The notes beneath the pieces are model-generated. The model was not told where the DNA came from. It saw only the letters and a list, made by a program, of their open reading frames with translations, and did no database searches. A stretch of 32,421 bases of DNA, taken from the NCBI GenBank assembly GCA_021819345.1, contig JAKARG010000001.1:1-32421 (forward strand), in the 5' to 3' direction. Each line of letters starts with the position of its first letter. The stretch's first letter is position 1. This document shows positions 1 to 8,218 of the stretch, one piece after another. Made by a program: the position numbers and the translations under genes. Origin of the DNA: Actinomycetes bacterium. Lineage in GTDB: Bacteria > Actinomycetota > Acidimicrobiia > Acidimicrobiales > Palsa-688.

Positions 1-1140
1 TATCGGCACAGGTCCATAGTCGGGAACCCCTGCGAGGCCTAGGAAGCTTTTGAGATAAGCCGGTTCGTCGATCAACGACTGCATCGCCTGCCTTACGTAG
101 AGCTGCCGAAGGGCCGGTCCTACGGTCGGATTATTGAAGTTCAAGACGATGTAGCTGATGGACAACAGGGGCCAGGGGTCGAGGCGGTACCCAGCGGCGG
201 CGAAGCGCGCAGACGCCGAAAGATCCGATATTGGAACATACCCATAGGTCAGTCCTCCCGTGGACAGCTCGTTGGCCTCCGCCGCATCGGACGTGAAGGG
301 CTCCATGATGAACTTGGCAATCGTCGGGAATCTCCCGATGTCGTATCTCTTGTTGGGCAGGAGCACGGCGTACCCATCCGATCGGTACTCCGCCAGATGC
401 CACGGTCCGTCGACGACCTGCCACAGCTTGTTCGTGGAGTACGTGGCGGTGTCACGTGCCTGACCGAGGAGGAAGGAGAGAACCTTCGAAGCTCCTCCAG
501 GTGTCAGGTCGAAGTTGCCGATCGGACCCTTCAGCGAGGTCTTGTCCCAGGCTTGTTGTGGAAGGGCGATGAGGTCCGACAGCTGCGAGTCGGTGAACCA
601 GGTGGGCGAGTACGCCCTCGTCAGCTCGAGGGTGAGCGACCTCTGGCTGTCGATCCGTACTGACCGGATGTTGGAGGGGAGCTCACCGGCGACGTATCCC
701 CACCAGTTGGATTCGTACGCCCTGACGAGATCGATGAAGAACTCCACGTCACGGCTCGTGACCGGCGCACCGTCGGACCAGCGGGCTCGCTTCAAGGTGA
801 TGGTCACAGCTGTGTCCCCGCGGCTGTAGACCGGGGGCTCCGCCAGGCTGAGGGATCGGTTGGGAGCCAGCTCACCTTGTTGACCGAACCAGTACAGCGG
901 CTGCCACTGCAGGTACTGGAAGTCAATGTTGGAGGGGAGGTCTACAGCGAGCGAGCCGAAGGGAAGGATCCAGTTGATCGCTCCCGAGGACTGGTTCTCG
1001 GCAAAGCTGACCGTGCCGCCTTTGATTGGAGCCTGCCGAGTGCCGGACGGCTTGGAACAGCTGTTCCACGAAGCCACTGAGAGCGCGAGCACGGTCGCTC
1101 CGACGAGGGAGGCGATGACGTTCTTGGGGGACTTGTTCAT
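1..1140 (-). CDS. ABC transporter substrate-binding protein, family 5 (peptide/amide type), 3' end cut by window edge
   Basis: The frame is open from an ATG at 1140 to the left edge, giving 380 codons; the C-terminus lies outside the window. The protein is a paralogue of the substrate-binding protein encoded at 3017-4828. Shared stretches include W-K-V/Q-VDGPW, YGY-V/I-PI-S/G-DL and RQLY-V/I-RQAMQ-LIDE, and both have DGPW-type solute-binding family 5 (DppA/OppA) character. A hydrophobic N-terminal segment spans about residues 8-23. It is followed by Cys28, but the preceding W-N-S is a poor lipobox, so lipidation is uncertain. The start is supported by GGAGAAG just upstream. Only 27 bases separate it from the DppC stop, so it should be the last visible gene of the minus-strand transport operon. 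It presumably captures the imported compound outside the membrane. Having two binding proteins for one permease pair suggests two related ligands; the ligand itself cannot be read from sequence. Confidence 0.88.
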   Translation of the reverse strand, partial: MNKSPKNVIASLVGATVLALSVASWNSCSKPSGTRQAPIKGGTVSFAENQSSGAINWILPFGSLAVDLPSNIDFQYLQWQPLYWFGQQGELAPNRSLSLAEPPVYSRGDTAVTITLKRARWSDGAPVTSRDVEFFIDLVRAYESNWWGYVAGELPSNIRSVRIDSQRSLTLELTRAYSPTWFTDSQLSDLIALPQQAWDKTSLKGPIGNFDLTPGGASKVLSFLLGQARDTATYSTNKLWQVVDGPWHLAEYRSDGYAVLLPNKRYDIGRFPTIAKFIMEPFTSDAAEANELSTGGLTYGYVPISDLSASARFAAAGYRLDPWPLLSISYIVLNFNNPTVGPALRQLYVRQAMQSLIDEPAYLKSFLGLAGVPDYGPVPI

Positions 1141-1167
1141 CTCTTCTCCAGAAAGTTGGTTGACCGG

Positions 1168-2070
1168 TCAACGGCGGCGCAGGCGCACCTCGAGGGCCTC
1201 ACGCAACGCATCTCCTATGAAATTGAACCCGACAACGGTGAGGACGATCGCCACGCCAGGCGGGTAGACGAGCCACCAGTAGCCCGAATAGAGGTAGTTG
1301 ATCCCGTTCGACAGCATTCCGCCCCAGTCCGCAGCCGGCGGCGGCAGCCCGAGACCCAGGTAGCTGAGCGAGGCCAGTAGGAGGATCGCGTCCGCAACCT
1401 GAAAGCTCGCATTGACGACGAGAGTCCCGATCGAGTTGGGTATCAGGTGGCGGACGATGATCTGGGGGCGACCGACGCCGAAGAGCCGTGCGGCGCGGAC
1501 GAACTCGCGCTCACGCAGCACGAGCACCTCCCCCCGGACCAGCCGGCTCGGAATGAGCCAGGACACGAGTGACACGACGAGGATGAGAAGCGGGACGGTG
1601 GGGCGGTGGATGGTGGCAAGGAACAGTAGGAGAAGGATCGGTGGGACAGAGAGCATGGTGTCGACGACGCGCATCATCACGCTGTCGGTCAGGGGCTTGG
1701 CAAAGCCTGCTACAGCCCCCCAGATGGCCCCGAAGGCAGTTGCGATGAGCGCCGCAGCTACGCCCACCTCGAGTGACGACTGACCACCGACCATGAGGCG
1801 CCCCAGCTCGTCGTAGCCTAGCCCGTCGGTGCCGAGCAAGTGGTGCGGACCGGGCGGGAGGTGGACCTGGCTCAAGTTCGTGTGGATCTGGTCGGTATGG
1901 TAGAGAAGAGGACCCACGAAGCAGAACAAAGCCATTGACACAACGATCAAGGCTCCGACAATTCCGAGCCGATTCCGGCGGAACTCCCGGAGAGCCGCAA
2001 GGCCGTTTCTGCTGGAACTGGTCGGGAGAGATGCAGGTGCAGGACCCTCGGCGGACAAGATGGCTGTCAT
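1168..2070 (-). CDS. DppC/OppC-type ABC transporter permease
   Basis: This 300-residue inner-membrane permease belongs to the dipeptide/oligopeptide importer family. It has the OppC N-terminal layout, with a basic stretch ending RRNRLG before the first membrane helix, then several hydrophobic helices. The cytoplasmic coupling (EAA) loop reads EREFVRAARLFGVGRPQII, followed by RHLIPN. The C-terminal segment contains SYLGLGLPPPAADWG, which is very typical of DppC. The chosen ATG at 2070 forms an ATGA overlap with the stop of the upstream DppB gene (2067-2070), so translation is probably coupled. A longer reading frame extends further upstream but would run through the DppB gene and lacks family similarity. 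It should pair with DppB as the membrane channel, powered by the fused ATPase encoded on the plus strand at 5757-7844. Confidence 0.93.
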   Translation of the reverse strand: MTAILSAEGPAPASLPTSSSRNGLAALREFRRNRLGIVGALIVVSMALFCFVGPLLYHTDQIHTNLSQVHLPPGPHHLLGTDGLGYDELGRLMVGGQSSLEVGVAAALIATAFGAIWGAVAGFAKPLTDSVMMRVVDTMLSVPPILLLLFLATIHRPTVPLLILVVSLVSWLIPSRLVRGEVLVLREREFVRAARLFGVGRPQIIVRHLIPNSIGTLVVNASFQVADAILLLASLSYLGLGLPPPAADWGGMLSNGINYLYSGYWWLVYPPGVAIVLTVVGFNFIGDALREALEVRLRRR

Positions 2071-3011
2071 TGAACTCGGACGCGAGGGTCGATGACTGCG
2101 TAGAGAATGTCGGCGAGAAGCGATCCGACCACTGTCGCTACTGCGACGACGAGCGTGACCCCTAGGATGACCGGGTAATCCTCGTCTTGTGCCGCGTTCC
2201 AGAGCAGCAGACCCATTCCCGGATAGTTGAAGACGGACTCCACCACGACCGCACCCCCGACGACGACGGGCAGCGTGAGGCCAACCAGCGTCACGACAGG
2301 CCCCACAGCATTTCGTAGAACATGGCGCGACGCAAGAAGTAGCTCGCCGAAGCCTTTCGCACGTACGGCGCGTACCCAATCCTGGGTCAGGGCTTCGATG
2401 GTCGAGGAACGAACGTAGCGACTGAAGAGGGCAATGGTGACGAGCGTGAGAGTGATGATCGGCAGGGCGATGTCGGACGGGTGCAGGAGCAGCTGGCCAA
2501 TCGACGCCTGCGGAACGATTGGTTGGAACAGATGTAATTGCACCGCGAACAATACGACGAGGATGAGGCCCAACCAGAAGATCGGCATCGAGTAGAAGAC
2601 GAAGGAGAAGCCCGTTGCCACATAATCAGCGATCCGGTTCCGACGAAAAGCCTGGAGCATGCCGAGTGGTATTGCTATCAGAAGGGCGAAGGCGTTGGCG
2701 AAGCCGACGAGGACCACGTCTCCTGGTAGGCGTTGGCCGATGAGGGTGAGCACCGGCTCGTTGAGCTTGACCGAGTACCCGAGATCGCCCTGGAACAGAT
2801 CGGCGGTCCAGCGCAGGTACTGGACGGGTAGGGGCCGGTTGTACCCGTACTCACGGTTGAACGCAGCGATCTTGGCTGGTGTCGCTCGATCACCGAGCAT
2901 TGCTCGTGCGGGCCCGCCGGGAAGGAGGTGGATCATGACGAACACGATCACCGATACGCCGAACAGGACTGCTAGGGCCTGGCCTGTTCGGCGGAGCAAG
3001 AAGTGTCCCAT
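2067..3011 (-). CDS. DppB/OppB-type ABC transporter permease
   Basis: The 314-residue permease starts with the classic DppB N-terminus: a basic residue pair after MGHFLL, then a long hydrophobic helix ending in HLLPGGPA. It carries the EAA-type coupling loop (DWVRAVRAKGFGE, then SRHVLRNA) and ends with a motif containing YAVIDPRVR, normal for the family. An in-frame GTG at 3035 would add eight residues and overlap the preceding gene. The ATG at 3011 matches the family start and sits 5 bases after the stop of the binding-protein gene. The stop overlaps the DppC start (ATGA). It forms the translocation pore with DppC for peptides or similar amide-containing solutes. Confidence 0.93.
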   Translation of the reverse strand: MGHFLLRRTGQALAVLFGVSVIVFVMIHLLPGGPARAMLGDRATPAKIAAFNREYGYNRPLPVQYLRWTADLFQGDLGYSVKLNEPVLTLIGQRLPGDVVLVGFANAFALLIAIPLGMLQAFRRNRIADYVATGFSFVFYSMPIFWLGLILVVLFAVQLHLFQPIVPQASIGQLLLHPSDIALPIITLTLVTIALFSRYVRSSTIEALTQDWVRAVRAKGFGELLLASRHVLRNAVGPVVTLVGLTLPVVVGGAVVVESVFNYPGMGLLLWNAAQDEDYPVILGVTLVVAVATVVGSLLADILYAVIDPRVRVQ

Positions 3012-3016
3012 CGCGC

Positions 3017-4828
3017 CTACTTGCCCACCGACCACAGCTCCGGCGTGATGCCAAGACCATCAACGGGCTGAGGGGTTGCACCATGGAGGCGCTTGCTGAT
3101 CGCGGAGATCTGGACGGGCGATACGGGCATGAAGAGCATCGGCAGCTGCTGGGCCGTGTAGTTCTGCCAGGTGTCCAGGGGCCCGAGACCCGGTTGGGTC
3201 GTCGTGGCTCTGATGAGGGTGTCCATCCGGGAGTTGCTGTAGCTGCCGAAGTTCCCCACCGCCCCTGTGGCGAACGCGACCTCTCCCGAAGGGTAGTTGT
3301 CGGGAGAGAACTCCCATCCGTTACCCCAGTAGGCCATTCCCCAGGTGCAGGAGGCCTGCCCTGCACTGCAGGGGACTGCGGCCGCTTCCACCTGTGCGAA
3401 GGGTTCTTGGGTGAGGGTGAGGTCTATCCCGGCCAACGAGAAAGAAGACTTGAGCGCCTGGGCTTCCTCTCCGACGGTTGCGAGTCCTGAGGCATAGAGG
3501 AGACCGAGCCGAAGGGGCGCGCCAGCTCTGATCCCTGTGCCGCAGCTCGTCGGTCCGTTGCCAGGGCGGTCGCAGACGGCGACGCCAGCTCGGTTGCGCC
3601 TCCAGCCATGGCTTCGGAGCAGCGCCTCGGCGGCGCGGAGCGAGTAACGCAGCGGGCCCGCCTTCACGTAGGAGTCCACGTACTGGGTCGATGGCCCGTT
3701 GGGGACGGGACCGTTGTCGGTGATGCCGTAACCGTCGAGAAGAGCGGACTCGAGCTGGCGTTCGTCGATGAGTCGCTGCATCGCCTGGCGAATATATAGC
3801 TGGCGGTAGAGCGGACCTTGAGTGGGATTGTGGAAGTTCATCGGGATGATGTTCATGGACCACAGGTACCACGGGACCACGTCGAACCCTTCGCCTTCGA
3901 GGAGGCTGCGCTGGCCGAGGTCCCCGATAGGTATGTAACCGTAGGTCAAGGACCCCGAACGTAGGGCGTTGTACTCGGCGGAGTCCGATGTGAAAGGAAC
4001 CTCGATGAACTTCGAGAGCTCGGGCTCGTGGCCGAAATAGGTCTTATTCGGAACGAAGACTGCGTAGCCATCGGGGCTGAAGCTGGATAGTCTCCAGGGG
4101 CCGTCGACGACTTTCCAGAGTGGATTCGTTGCGTAGGTCCGGAGGTCGGTCGACTGAGCGTTCAGGAACTTGTAGACGGCATGGGCCCCCGAGGCGGTGT
4201 AGTCGAAGTTCCCGACGGGTCCCGAGGCGCTCGTCTTGTCCCAGGCCTGTTGGGGGATCGGCACGATCTGGCTGAGCTCGTTCAAGGTGAACCAGGTGGG
4301 ATTGACGCTTGCGGTCAGATGGAGCACGACCGTCGTAGTCGAGGTGGTGGTGACCGAGGCGACGTCGTCGGGAAAGTAGCCCGGGGCGTACTCTCCCCAA
4401 TCCTGCTTGTTGGCCCGCAAGAGGTTGATCCAGAACGTAACGTCCCTCGCCGTCACCGCGTGTCCGTCGGACCACCGTACATGCTTGAGCCGGATGGTGA
4501 CCACACGGTCGGCGCCGGTGTAGATTGGCGGGTACGCCAAAGAAAGCGTGTCGTTCAGCTCGACGTCGCTCCCCCGGCCGAAGAAGTAGAGCGGGCGCCA
4601 CATGAGGTTTTGGAACTCGTTGATGTTGGTCGTGTCGAAGTACTGGAGTGCGTCGAGGGGAAAGATGTAGTTCGGAGGCGAGCCGGGTGACTCGGCGAAG
4701 GTGGCCGTGCCTCCGTGCCTGGTTGCGGTCGTGACCGCACTAGGCGGTGCTGGGGTCGAGCCGCAAGCGCCGAGGATCCCGGAGAGAGCAGATAGTGAGA
4801 GGATGGTAGCAATGCGGCGGTGTCTCAT
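3017..4828 (-). CDS. ABC transporter substrate-binding lipoprotein, family 5
   Basis: This 603-residue extracellular solute-binding protein is the first gene of the minus-strand operon. A short basic N-terminus and hydrophobic segment lead into the lipobox LGAC at residues 19-22, so the mature protein should be lipid-anchored at Cys22. The body shows family 5 features: WSDG..VTARDV near the N-terminal third, DGPW in the middle, and RQAMQRLIDE in the C-terminal half. The ATG at 4828 is preceded by TTGGAG at a suitable distance; an upstream extension of the frame has no signal sequence and is rejected. It is homologous to the partial binding protein at 1-1140. Because it lies directly before dppB and dppC, it is the probable main binding protein. 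Ligand specificity is unknown. Expression is probably controlled by the divergent XRE-cupin regulator. Confidence 0.93.
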   Translation of the reverse strand: MRHRRIATILSLSALSGILGACGSTPAPPSAVTTATRHGGTATFAESPGSPPNYIFPLDALQYFDTTNINEFQNLMWRPLYFFGRGSDVELNDTLSLAYPPIYTGADRVVTIRLKHVRWSDGHAVTARDVTFWINLLRANKQDWGEYAPGYFPDDVASVTTTSTTTVVLHLTASVNPTWFTLNELSQIVPIPQQAWDKTSASGPVGNFDYTASGAHAVYKFLNAQSTDLRTYATNPLWKVVDGPWRLSSFSPDGYAVFVPNKTYFGHEPELSKFIEVPFTSDSAEYNALRSGSLTYGYIPIGDLGQRSLLEGEGFDVVPWYLWSMNIIPMNFHNPTQGPLYRQLYIRQAMQRLIDERQLESALLDGYGITDNGPVPNGPSTQYVDSYVKAGPLRYSLRAAEALLRSHGWRRNRAGVAVCDRPGNGPTSCGTGIRAGAPLRLGLLYASGLATVGEEAQALKSSFSLAGIDLTLTQEPFAQVEAAAVPCSAGQASCTWGMAYWGNGWEFSPDNYPSGEVAFATGAVGNFGSYSNSRMDTLIRATTTQPGLGPLDTWQNYTAQQLPMLFMPVSPVQISAISKRLHGATPQPVDGLGITPELWSVGK

Positions 4829-4958
4829 GCTGCTCCAATCTGAGGGACGGATGCTGCGCCTTTTCGTCGGAGAGGCCAGGTGATCGGCGGTCTCTCGGTC
4901 CTCCCCCGACGGTCTGCCAGACCCAGCCTGCCTACGTCGAGGCGGTTTAGTCCTGCTG

Positions 4959-4987
4959 TTCCTATCAGAGATGTAGATGCTCGTCAA
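4959..4987 (-). promoter_or_regulatory. Candidate promoter of the transport operon
   Basis: Reading the minus strand, TTGACG (4982-4987) is followed after 17 bases by TAGGAA (4959-4964), an acceptable -35/-10 pair. It would start transcription roughly 120 bases upstream of the binding-protein ATG. It lies in the divergent intergenic region beside the 12-base palindrome at 5047-5058. The -10 lacks the usual final T, so this is only a candidate. Confidence 0.35.
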
Positions 4988-5046
4988 GGGAGGCCGGCAC
5001 CCGTGAGGCACGCGTTCATCTTCTCGTAACACGCAACAGCAGAGGC

Positions 5047-5058
5047 CCCTCGCGAGGG
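5047..5058. promoter_or_regulatory. Perfect 12-bp palindrome, candidate operator
   Basis: CCCTCGCGAGGG is its own reverse complement. It lies between the divergent transport operon and the XRE-cupin regulator gene, about 90 bases upstream of the regulator's ATG at 5146. XRE-cupin regulators usually bind palindromes in such divergent regions, so this is the most obvious operator candidate. GC-rich palindromes also arise by chance. Confidence 0.35.
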
Positions 5059-5145
5059 ACGGGCTCTCGGAGCGGCAGACGCTAGACGGGCGATCGAGTG
5101 GTGAGTATGCTGGGACTGAACCTATTGAGCGCTCTAGGGTGGGTC

Positions 5146-5763
5146 ATGCAGCCAGGTGGAGATGGTCGCCGGGAACGGATCACCGTTGGACCCGACGTCG
5201 AGAGGGAGCGGCCGGTCGCAGAGCTACGCATCGGTCCGCGCCTAAGGCGCGCTCGGCTCGCCGGGGGGCTCACGCTCGCTGAGGTCGCTGGAGCGACAGG
5301 GCTGACGAAGGGTTTCATCAGCCAGCTGGAGCGGGACATGACTTCGGCGTCGGTCGCCTCGCTCGTCAAGGTGTGCGAGGTGCTGCGCATCAGTGTGGGG
5401 GCTTTGTTCGAGCCGCCTTCGGCATCACTGACGCGTGCGGACGAGGCGCCGAGGATCAACTTCGGCGGGGTGGGTCTGGTGGAGGCTCTCCTCACTCCGC
5501 GGGGGACCAGCGACCTGCAAGTGATACGGTCGGTGATCGAGCCGGGGGGGGGAAGTGGGGAGGAACCCTATGGTCTCGACGCGAAGGCCGAGGTGGCGTA
5601 CGTCCTCGAAGGAGCTCTGGTCGTCGCGCTGGAGGGCGAAGAGTTCCGGCTCGGCGCCGGAGATGCGCTGACCTTCTCCGCGCGGGTGCCGCACGCGTGG
5701 CACAATCCGTCGGCCGACGAGCGCGCGGTCACCCTTTGGGTGCTCGCCCCGAGCCCATGGTGA
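5146..5763 (+). CDS. XRE-family transcriptional regulator with C-terminal cupin domain
   Basis: The 205-residue protein has two domains. Residues about 28-88 form a Cro/C1-type helix-turn-helix, with RIGPRLRRAR, then LTLAEVAGATGLTKGFISQLE. The C-terminal half is a small cupin barrel (AYVLEGALVV, LGAGDALTFSARVPHAWHN). Such regulators sense a small ligand in the cupin and usually control neighbouring catabolic or transport genes. The start is uncertain: GTG at 5098 and ATG at 5107 are in frame but add an odd hydrophobic tail. ATG at 5146 fits the family better and has TAGGGT five bases upstream, as in leaderless actinobacterial transcripts. The stop overlaps the ATPase start (ATGGTGA). It probably regulates both divergent arms of the module in response to the transported compound. 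Confidence 0.9.
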   Translation: MQPGGDGRRERITVGPDVERERPVAELRIGPRLRRARLAGGLTLAEVAGATGLTKGFISQLERDMTSASVASLVKVCEVLRISVGALFEPPSASLTRADEAPRINFGGVGLVEALLTPRGTSDLQVIRSVIEPGGGSGEEPYGLDAKAEVAYVLEGALVVALEGEEFRLGAGDALTFSARVPHAWHNPSADERAVTLWVLAPSPW

Positions 5764-7844
5764 GCCCGCTGCAGGAGGGAGGATGCCGGCGCTCCGAGGG
5801 TGACGCGGTCGTGCTCGAGTTGAGCGGGCTCGAGACCGTGGTCCGGCTTCGTACGGGTACCGTGCGGGCTGTCGATGGCGTGAGCCTCACGGTACGGAGG
5901 GGTGAGACGGTTGGCCTTGTAGGGGAGTCGGGCAGTGGGAAGACGATGACCGGTATGTCGGTCGTGCAGCTTCTGCCGCCCGGCGGCGAGATCGTCGGCG
6001 GTGAGGTGAACTTCCTGGGTCGTGACCTGCGCTGCGCGTCCCGAGCCGAGCTGCGTCGCATCCGAGGAAGCGAGATCGGTGTGATCTTCCAGGATCCGAT
6101 GACGTCGCTCGATCCGACGATGCCGATCGGTCGGCAGGTGGGGGAGGTGTGGCGGCTCCATCGCGGAGGCTCCCGGACGGAGGCTCTCGCCCGTGCCGAG
6201 GAGGTCCTCGGTCGCGTGGGCCTGCCGAACCCGAGCCAACGCCTCGGGACGTTTCCGCACCAGTTGTCAGGGGGGCTCCGCCAGCGGGTGATGATCGCAA
6301 TGGCGCTGGTGTGTGAACCAAAGCTCATCATCGCTGATGAGCCGACGACTGCCTTGGACGTCACGATCCAGGCCCAGATCCTCGACCTCTTACAGCAGCT
6401 GAAGGTGGAGCTCGATGTCGCTGTTTTGTTGATCACCCATGACATGGGCGTGGTGGCCAACCATACCGACAGGGTGGCGGTCATGTACGCCGGGAGGGTG
6501 GTCGAGGAAGCTGGGACCGCCGAGCTGTTCCGCCATCCACGACACCGCTACAGCCAAGCGTTGCTTGGGTCGATCCCGAAGTTGAGCCAGGACAGAAGTC
6601 GGCGGCTCTACGCGATCGGTGGCCTCCCGCCCGACCTGTCTGTTCCGATCGAGGGCTGCCGCTTCGTGCCCCGCTGCCAGTTCGCGGGAAGCGACTGTGT
6701 CGCAGGGGAGCCCCCGTTCACGGGCATGTCGACCCACCGCTTCGCCTGCTGGCATCCGGCTCCGGATGACGGTGCTCCAGGCGAGGTCGGAAGACTGGCC
6801 ATCGTCGAGGAGTCGGGCGAAGCGCCCGCGCTCGTGGTCTGCGAGGGGCTCACCAAGGAGTTCCCGTTGGGTCGCGGTCTCGTTCCCGGGCGCAGGGGCA
6901 GGGTAGTCAAGGCGGTGTCGAACGTGACGATGTCGATCCGGGCTGGGGAGACCTTCGGGCTCGTTGGCGAGTCGGGTTGCGGCAAGACGACGCTCGCACA
7001 CATGATCGTCGGTTTGGAGGCTGCCACGGCGGGCCGTATCGCCTACGACGGCGTCGAGGTCGGCACAGCCGGTCACCGTGACCGAGCCCGCCTGCGGCGC
7101 GAGCTGCAACTGATGTTCCAGGACCCGTACTCGTCGCTCGACCCCCGGATGAAGGTCGGCTCGATAATAGCCGAGCCGCTTCGAGCCCAGCACAGTGGGG
7201 GGCTGACCTCGCGGCGTGCCAGAGTGCTGGAGGTGCTCGACCAAGTGGGCCTGCCCTCGTCGGCGGTGGACCGCTACCCCCACGAGTTCTCTGGCGGGCA
7301 ACGCCAACGGATCGGGCTTGCTCGTTCCCTTGCGCTGCGGCCGAAGCTGATAGTAGCCGACGAGCCGGTCTCGGCCCTCGACGTGTCGATCCGCTCACAG
7401 ATCCTCAACTTGATGCGCGAGCTGCAGGTTGACCACGGGCTCACCTACCTCGTGATCTCGCACGACCTCTCGGTGGTGCGCTACCTCGCAGACCGGATCG
7501 GGGTCATGTACCTCGGACGGCTGGTGGAGGTCGGCCAGGGAGATGACATCTACGAACGACCTGCTCATCCCTACACGTCGGCGCTGCTCGCAAGCCTGCC
7601 GAGCGCTGATCTGGCGGGCGGGGGCGAGCTGGGAGCGACCGCGGCTAAGATCGGCGGCGAGCTGCCTTCGGCCATCGACCCACCGTCGGGCTGCCATTTT
7701 CGAACCCGCTGCCCCCGGGCAGAGGGGATCTGCGCACGAGTCGAGCCGCCCTACACGCCGCTCGGAGGCGAGCATCAGGTGGCGTGCCACTTTCCCCTAC
7801 AGGTTCCAGTATCCGTGAGCGTGCCCACCGAAGAAGGGAATTGA
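5757..7844 (+). CDS. Fused DppD-DppF ABC transporter ATPase (two nucleotide-binding domains)
   Basis: The 695-residue cytoplasmic ATPase contains two complete nucleotide-binding domains in one chain. Domain 1 has Walker A GESGSGKT (56-63), Q-loop FQDPM, signature LSGGLRQR and Walker B LIIADEPT. Domain 2 has Walker A GESGCGKT (404-411), signature FSGGQRQR and Walker B LIVADEPV. Each domain ends in the oligopeptide-transporter C-terminal extension with four cysteines (GCRFVPRC, then two more; GCHFRTRC, then two more). In mycobacterial Dpp/Opp transporters, cysteines of this region are known to hold a 4Fe-4S cluster; a cluster here is inferred. The ATG at 5757 overlaps the regulator stop and the gene stop overlaps the next ATG. 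It should energise the DppB/DppC channel encoded on the opposite strand. Long upstream extensions of the frame lie inside the regulator gene and were rejected. Confidence 0.95.
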   Translation: MVSPLQEGGCRRSEGDAVVLELSGLETVVRLRTGTVRAVDGVSLTVRRGETVGLVGESGSGKTMTGMSVVQLLPPGGEIVGGEVNFLGRDLRCASRAELRRIRGSEIGVIFQDPMTSLDPTMPIGRQVGEVWRLHRGGSRTEALARAEEVLGRVGLPNPSQRLGTFPHQLSGGLRQRVMIAMALVCEPKLIIADEPTTALDVTIQAQILDLLQQLKVELDVAVLLITHDMGVVANHTDRVAVMYAGRVVEEAGTAELFRHPRHRYSQALLGSIPKLSQDRSRRLYAIGGLPPDLSVPIEGCRFVPRCQFAGSDCVAGEPPFTGMSTHRFACWHPAPDDGAPGEVGRLAIVEESGEAPALVVCEGLTKEFPLGRGLVPGRRGRVVKAVSNVTMSIRAGETFGLVGESGCGKTTLAHMIVGLEAATAGRIAYDGVEVGTAGHRDRARLRRELQLMFQDPYSSLDPRMKVGSIIAEPLRAQHSGGLTSRRARVLEVLDQVGLPSSAVDRYPHEFSGGQRQRIGLARSLALRPKLIVADEPVSALDVSIRSQILNLMRELQVDHGLTYLVISHDLSVVRYLADRIGVMYLGRLVEVGQGDDIYERPAHPYTSALLASLPSADLAGGGELGATAAKIGGELPSAIDPPSGCHFRTRCPRAEGICARVEPPYTPLGGEHQVACHFPLQVPVSVSVPTEEGN

Positions 7845-8218
7845 TGATGGGAGTAGAGCAGATCCGTCCGATCCGCATGGGCGAGGGCCAGGTGGTCGAG
7901 CCGAAATGGCCGGAGGGCGATGCGAGCGAAGGCTGGGCCGAGAAGGAGTACCGTAGCTTCGCCGATGAGACGGGAAGGCTGTTCGGCGGCACCTGGCAAG
8001 GGAGCCCGGGGAGCTTGAGAATGGATCCTTACCCCTACGACGAGGTCTGCGTGATGCTCTCTGGCCGGGTCGCGCTCGTGGACGTCGACGGCGGGCGCCG
8101 GGAGTTCGGCGAAGGTGAGGCGTTCTTCGTCCCCAGAGGCTTTCGGGGGGTATGGGAGACGCTCGTGCCGTCGCAGAAGATCTTCATCGGCATGAGCGTG
8201 ACCGACCCTTCGATATGA
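7844..8218 (+). CDS. Small cupin protein (Cupin_3 / DUF861-like)
   Basis: This 124-residue protein is a single cupin barrel. It has the GG-T-W pattern, then PYDEVCVMLSGRVALVD, then GEAFFVPRGFRGVWET followed by KIFI. That order is characteristic of the Cupin_3 family, which includes ureidoglycine aminohydrolase-like domains and many small proteins of unknown role. The first ATG overlaps the ATPase stop by one base and is preceded by AAGGGA; a second ATG follows directly at 7847. Its stop overlaps the start of the dimethylformamidase-like gene (ATGA). The tight coupling suggests stoichiometric production with the hydrolase, either as partner subunit, accessory enzyme or metal-dependent step. 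No catalytic role can be proven from sequence. Confidence 0.85.
   Translation: MMGVEQIRPIRMGEGQVVEPKWPEGDASEGWAEKEYRSFADETGRLFGGTWQGSPGSLRMDPYPYDEVCVMLSGRVALVDVDGGRREFGEGEAFFVPRGFRGVWETLVPSQKIFIGMSVTDPSI

Noticed and set aside
4829..5145. Possible riboswitch (for example guanidine-type) before the divergent operons
   Set aside because: I could not recognise a conserved riboswitch core in this region. A covariance-model search would be decisive.
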